6,832 nucleotides of DNA from positions 1 to 6,832 of the forward strand of contig CAZJBP010000182.1 of assembly GCA_964544115.1 (NCBI GenBank), in the 5' to 3' direction. Made by a program: the position numbers and the translations under genes. The stretch is from CAZJBP01 sp964544115. GTDB taxonomy: Bacteria > Verrucomicrobiota > Kiritimatiellia > UBA8416 > JADHWI01. This document shows positions 5,316-6,832 of the stretch, piece by piece; within the stretch, counting starts at the first letter, position 1, and every line of letters starts with the position of its first letter. The notes below the pieces were generated by a model. The model searched no databases, was not told where the DNA came from, and saw only the letters and a list, made by a program, of their open reading frames with translations.

Positions 5316-6121
5316 GCCTGCAGGATGGCCACACCGCGGTCATCGCCGTCGCCAACCAGAAGGGCGGCGTCGGCAAGACCACCACCGTGATCTCGCTGGC
5401 CGCCTGCCTGGCCGAACTGGGGCGGAAGGTGCTGGTGATCGACCTCGACCCGCAGGCCAACGCCACCAGCGGCCTGGGCCTCGGGCGGCAGCCCGGCCGC
5501 AGCCTCTACCCGCTGCTGCTGGGGAGCGGGGGAGACGCGGCCGAGCGCGTGCTTCCCACCGCCGTGCATAACCTGTGGGTCATCCCCTCAGAGCTGGATC
5601 TGGCCGGCAGCGAGGTGGAGATCGCCCGGCAGGAGAAGTACCTGCACTGCCTGTCGTCCGCCATCCGACCCATGCTCAACACCTGCGGGTTCGACTTCGC
5701 CCTCCTCGACTGTCCGCCCTCGCTGGGCATTCTGACCATGAACGGGCTGGCCGCCGCCCAGTCGGTGCTGATCCCGATGCAGTGCGAGTACTACGCGCTG
5801 GAGGGCCTGAGCGTCATCACCAATCTGATCGACCGCATCCGGGCCAGCGAGGCCAACCCCGCCCTGACCCTGGAGGGCGTCGTGATGACCATGTTCGACG
5901 GGCGCACCAACCTGGCGCAGCAGGTGGTGGACGAGGTGCGCTCGCACTTCGGGGACAAGGTCTACGACACGGTTATTCCGCGAAACATCCGGATGGGGGA
6001 AGCGCCCAGCTACGGGCAGCCCATTACGGTCTACGATTCGTTCTCGCAGGGCGCGCGGGCCTATCGCTTCCTCGCGCGGGAGTTTCTCAAGAAACGTACT
6101 GCGACCGCGGCTCTCCCTTGA
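5312..6121 (+). CDS. parA: ParA/Soj-type P-loop ATPase
   Basis: This 269-residue ATPase belongs to the ParA/Soj branch of the MinD/ParA family, whose ATP-bound dimers coat DNA and position chromosomes, plasmids or other cargo. The deviant Walker A motif K17-GGVGK22-TT has the signature lysine K17 and the P-loop lysine K22. Switch I follows as DLDPQAN (44-50), and LLDCPPS (131-137) is the Walker B region. The C-terminal block VIPRNIRMGEAPSYGQPI (221-238) is typical of chromosomal Soj proteins. There is no N-terminal helix-turn-helix, unlike type Ia plasmid ParA proteins. The ATG overlaps the leuD stop by 4 bp (ATGA), with GGGAG 6 nt upstream. A parB gene would normally follow, but the next gene is def on the opposite strand, so parB is absent here. 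The partner may be encoded elsewhere, or the protein may position a different cargo. Confidence 0.95.
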   Translation: MSLQDGHTAVIAVANQKGGVGKTTTVISLAACLAELGRKVLVIDLDPQANATSGLGLGRQPGRSLYPLLLGSGGDAAERVLPTAVHNLWVIPSELDLAGSEVEIARQEKYLHCLSSAIRPMLNTCGFDFALLDCPPSLGILTMNGLAAAQSVLIPMQCEYYALEGLSVITNLIDRIRASEANPALTLEGVVMTMFDGRTNLAQQVVDEVRSHFGDKVYDTVIPRNIRMGEAPSYGQPITVYDSFSQGARAYRFLAREFLKKRTATAALP

Positions 6122-6641
6122 GCCGCTTGAGCCGGCCCGAAACCGCCAGCTTCTGCATGTGCGACATCCGGTCCACCAGCAGGACGCCGTCCAGATGATC
6201 CAGCTCGTGCTGAATGGCCCGCGCCAGCAGGCCCACGGCCCGGATCTCGTGAGGCTGGCCGTCCAGATCCGTGTAGCGCGCCGTCACGGCCGCGGCCCGC
6301 TTGAGATTGACGAAAATATCCGGAAAGCTCAGGCACCCCTCCTGGCCGACCTGCTCGCCTTCCATCCCGACGATTTCGGGGTTCAGCATGACCAGCGGCA
6401 TGGGAATATCCGCATTCTCAACCTTTGACGGGGGAACCCCCTCGCGGGCGTACGACACGTCGATCACGCAGACCGACTCCGTCCGCCCGATCTGCTCCGC
6501 CGCCAGACCGGCGCCGTGGTTGGCGTACATCGTCTGGAGCATATCGCGCACGAGCCGCCGGATCCCCTCGGTCACCTTCTCCACCCGCTCGGACTTCACC
6601 CGAAGCGCCTCGGCACCAAATGTCAGAATATCCCGTGTCAA
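6087..6641 (-). CDS. def: Peptide deformylase
   Basis: The product (184 residues from the chosen start) is peptide deformylase, a metal-dependent hydrolase that removes the formyl group from the N-terminal methionine of nascent proteins at the ribosome. All three family motifs are intact: GAGLAAEQIG (43-52), E101-G-C103-L-S105 and Q144-H-E-L-D-H149, so C103, H145 and H149 bind the metal and E146 is the catalytic base. The start is uncertain. An ATG at 6689 is in frame, but its 16 extra residues do not resemble the family N terminus. A TTG at 6639-6641 gives MTRDILTFG, which does fit, has a G-rich stretch (GGGGGG) 5 nt upstream, and lies below a plausible promoter. The gene is convergent with parA and the last 35 bp of both coding regions overlap, so no terminator fits between them. 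Confidence 0.93.
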   Translation of the reverse strand: MTRDILTFGAEALRVKSERVEKVTEGIRRLVRDMLQTMYANHGAGLAAEQIGRTESVCVIDVSYAREGVPPSKVENADIPMPLVMLNPEIVGMEGEQVGQEGCLSFPDIFVNLKRAAAVTARYTDLDGQPHEIRAVGLLARAIQHELDHLDGVLLVDRMSHMQKLAVSGRLKRLKGEPRSQYVS

Positions 6642-6676
6642 CTCAACCCCCCACCCTTTCGGTGAATCACCTCGGC

Positions 6677-6706
6677 ATCGTATCATCATCGGCTGGCCGC
6701 CGACAA
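6677..6706 (-). promoter_or_regulatory. Probable sigma-70 type promoter of def
   Basis: On the minus strand TTGTCG (6701-6706) and TACGAT (6677-6682) are separated by 18 nt; each matches four of six consensus bases. Transcription would start near 6670. That is downstream of the ATG at 6689 and about 30 nt upstream of the TTG at 6641, which supports the TTG as the start of def. Confidence 0.4.
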
Positions 6707-6713
6707 TCGGGAA

Positions 6714-6730
6714 CCCGCGGCAGACGCGGG
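6714..6730. repeat. Short perfect hairpin (CCCGCG / CGCGGG)
   Basis: Arms of 6 bp at 6714-6719 and 6725-6730 enclose a 5-nt loop. It lies just upstream of the def promoter in a gene-free stretch. There is no T-tract on either strand, so it does not look like a standard terminator. Confidence 0.5.
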
Positions 6731-6773
6731 CGCGGGGCGCATCCTCGTTTCAGTGCACCCCGCATATGGGGCT

Positions 6774-6790
6774 GGCGCTCGGAGAGCGCC
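6774..6790. repeat. Short perfect palindromic hairpin, possible dispersed repeat
   Basis: Arms of 7 bp, GGCGCTC at 6774-6780 and GAGCGCC at 6784-6790, enclose the loop GGA and are followed by GCCCTACC. The form (a G/C-rich palindrome next to a GTAGGGC-type tail, read on the minus strand) resembles dispersed intergenic palindromes of high-GC environmental bacteria. Only one copy is visible in the window, so the repeat status is a guess. The rest of 6707-6832 shows no gene on either strand. Confidence 0.4.
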
Positions 6791-6832
6791 GCCCTACCCA
6801 TGCGCATCCGGTCCTGGGACATGGTCGTTTGC

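Overview
The window looks like a draft bacterial (probably metagenome-derived) scaffold made of two contigs joined by a 100-base run of N (1971-2070). I see no marker gene that fixes the taxon. The GxxExxY gene set among 'CTTTGCGCCTTGGCGAGA'-type repeats, the high GC to the right of the gap and the gene families present would fit a PVC-group bacterium or a similar environmental lineage; this is a weak inference. Hand counts of single 60-base lines give about 50% GC at 181-240, 57% at 1381-1440 and 72% at 3841-3900, so the two contigs differ clearly in composition.

Left contig (1-1970), all genes on the minus strand, read right to left: the 3' end of an ArsR/SmtB-type repressor cut by the gap (1842-1970); a permease of the ArsP/YraQ family (802-1845) whose GTG start overlaps the repressor stop; a 77-residue thioredoxin-fold protein with a CPKC redox motif (552-785); and a GxxExxY protein with a PD-(D/E)XK-like core (123-509). 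The first three make a plausible metalloid (arsenic or organoarsenic) response operon of sensor, exporter and small redox protein. The GxxExxY gene is bracketed by copies of one short repeat. The repeat forms a 79-bp-period direct repeat with an imperfect stem-loop just beyond the gene's stop codon, and one arm recurs just upstream of its start.

Right contig (2071-6832): D-aminoacyl-tRNA deacylase dtd (2162-2638, +). After a 69-bp gap comes a tight plus-strand cluster: a 235-residue protein I do not recognise (2708-3415), the large (3427-4743) and small (4740-5315) subunits of an isopropylmalate/homoaconitate-type dehydratase, and a Soj-like ParA ATPase (5312-6121). Spacing is 11 bp, then two 4-bp ATGA stop/start overlaps, so leuC, leuD and parA are very probably co-transcribed and translationally coupled. 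Peptide deformylase def lies convergently on the minus strand (6087-6641) and overlaps the 3' end of parA by 35 bp. The last ~190 bp hold the probable def promoter and two short perfect hairpins, with no gene.

Most of the window is recognisable core or accessory metabolism. The points most worth a second look are the coupling of parA to a leucine-type dehydratase with no parB in the window, the repeat-bracketed GxxExxY cassette, the Cys-rich tail of the ArsR fragment, and the unassigned 235-residue protein that opens the leuCD-parA cluster. I did not find convincing evidence of an entirely new system.
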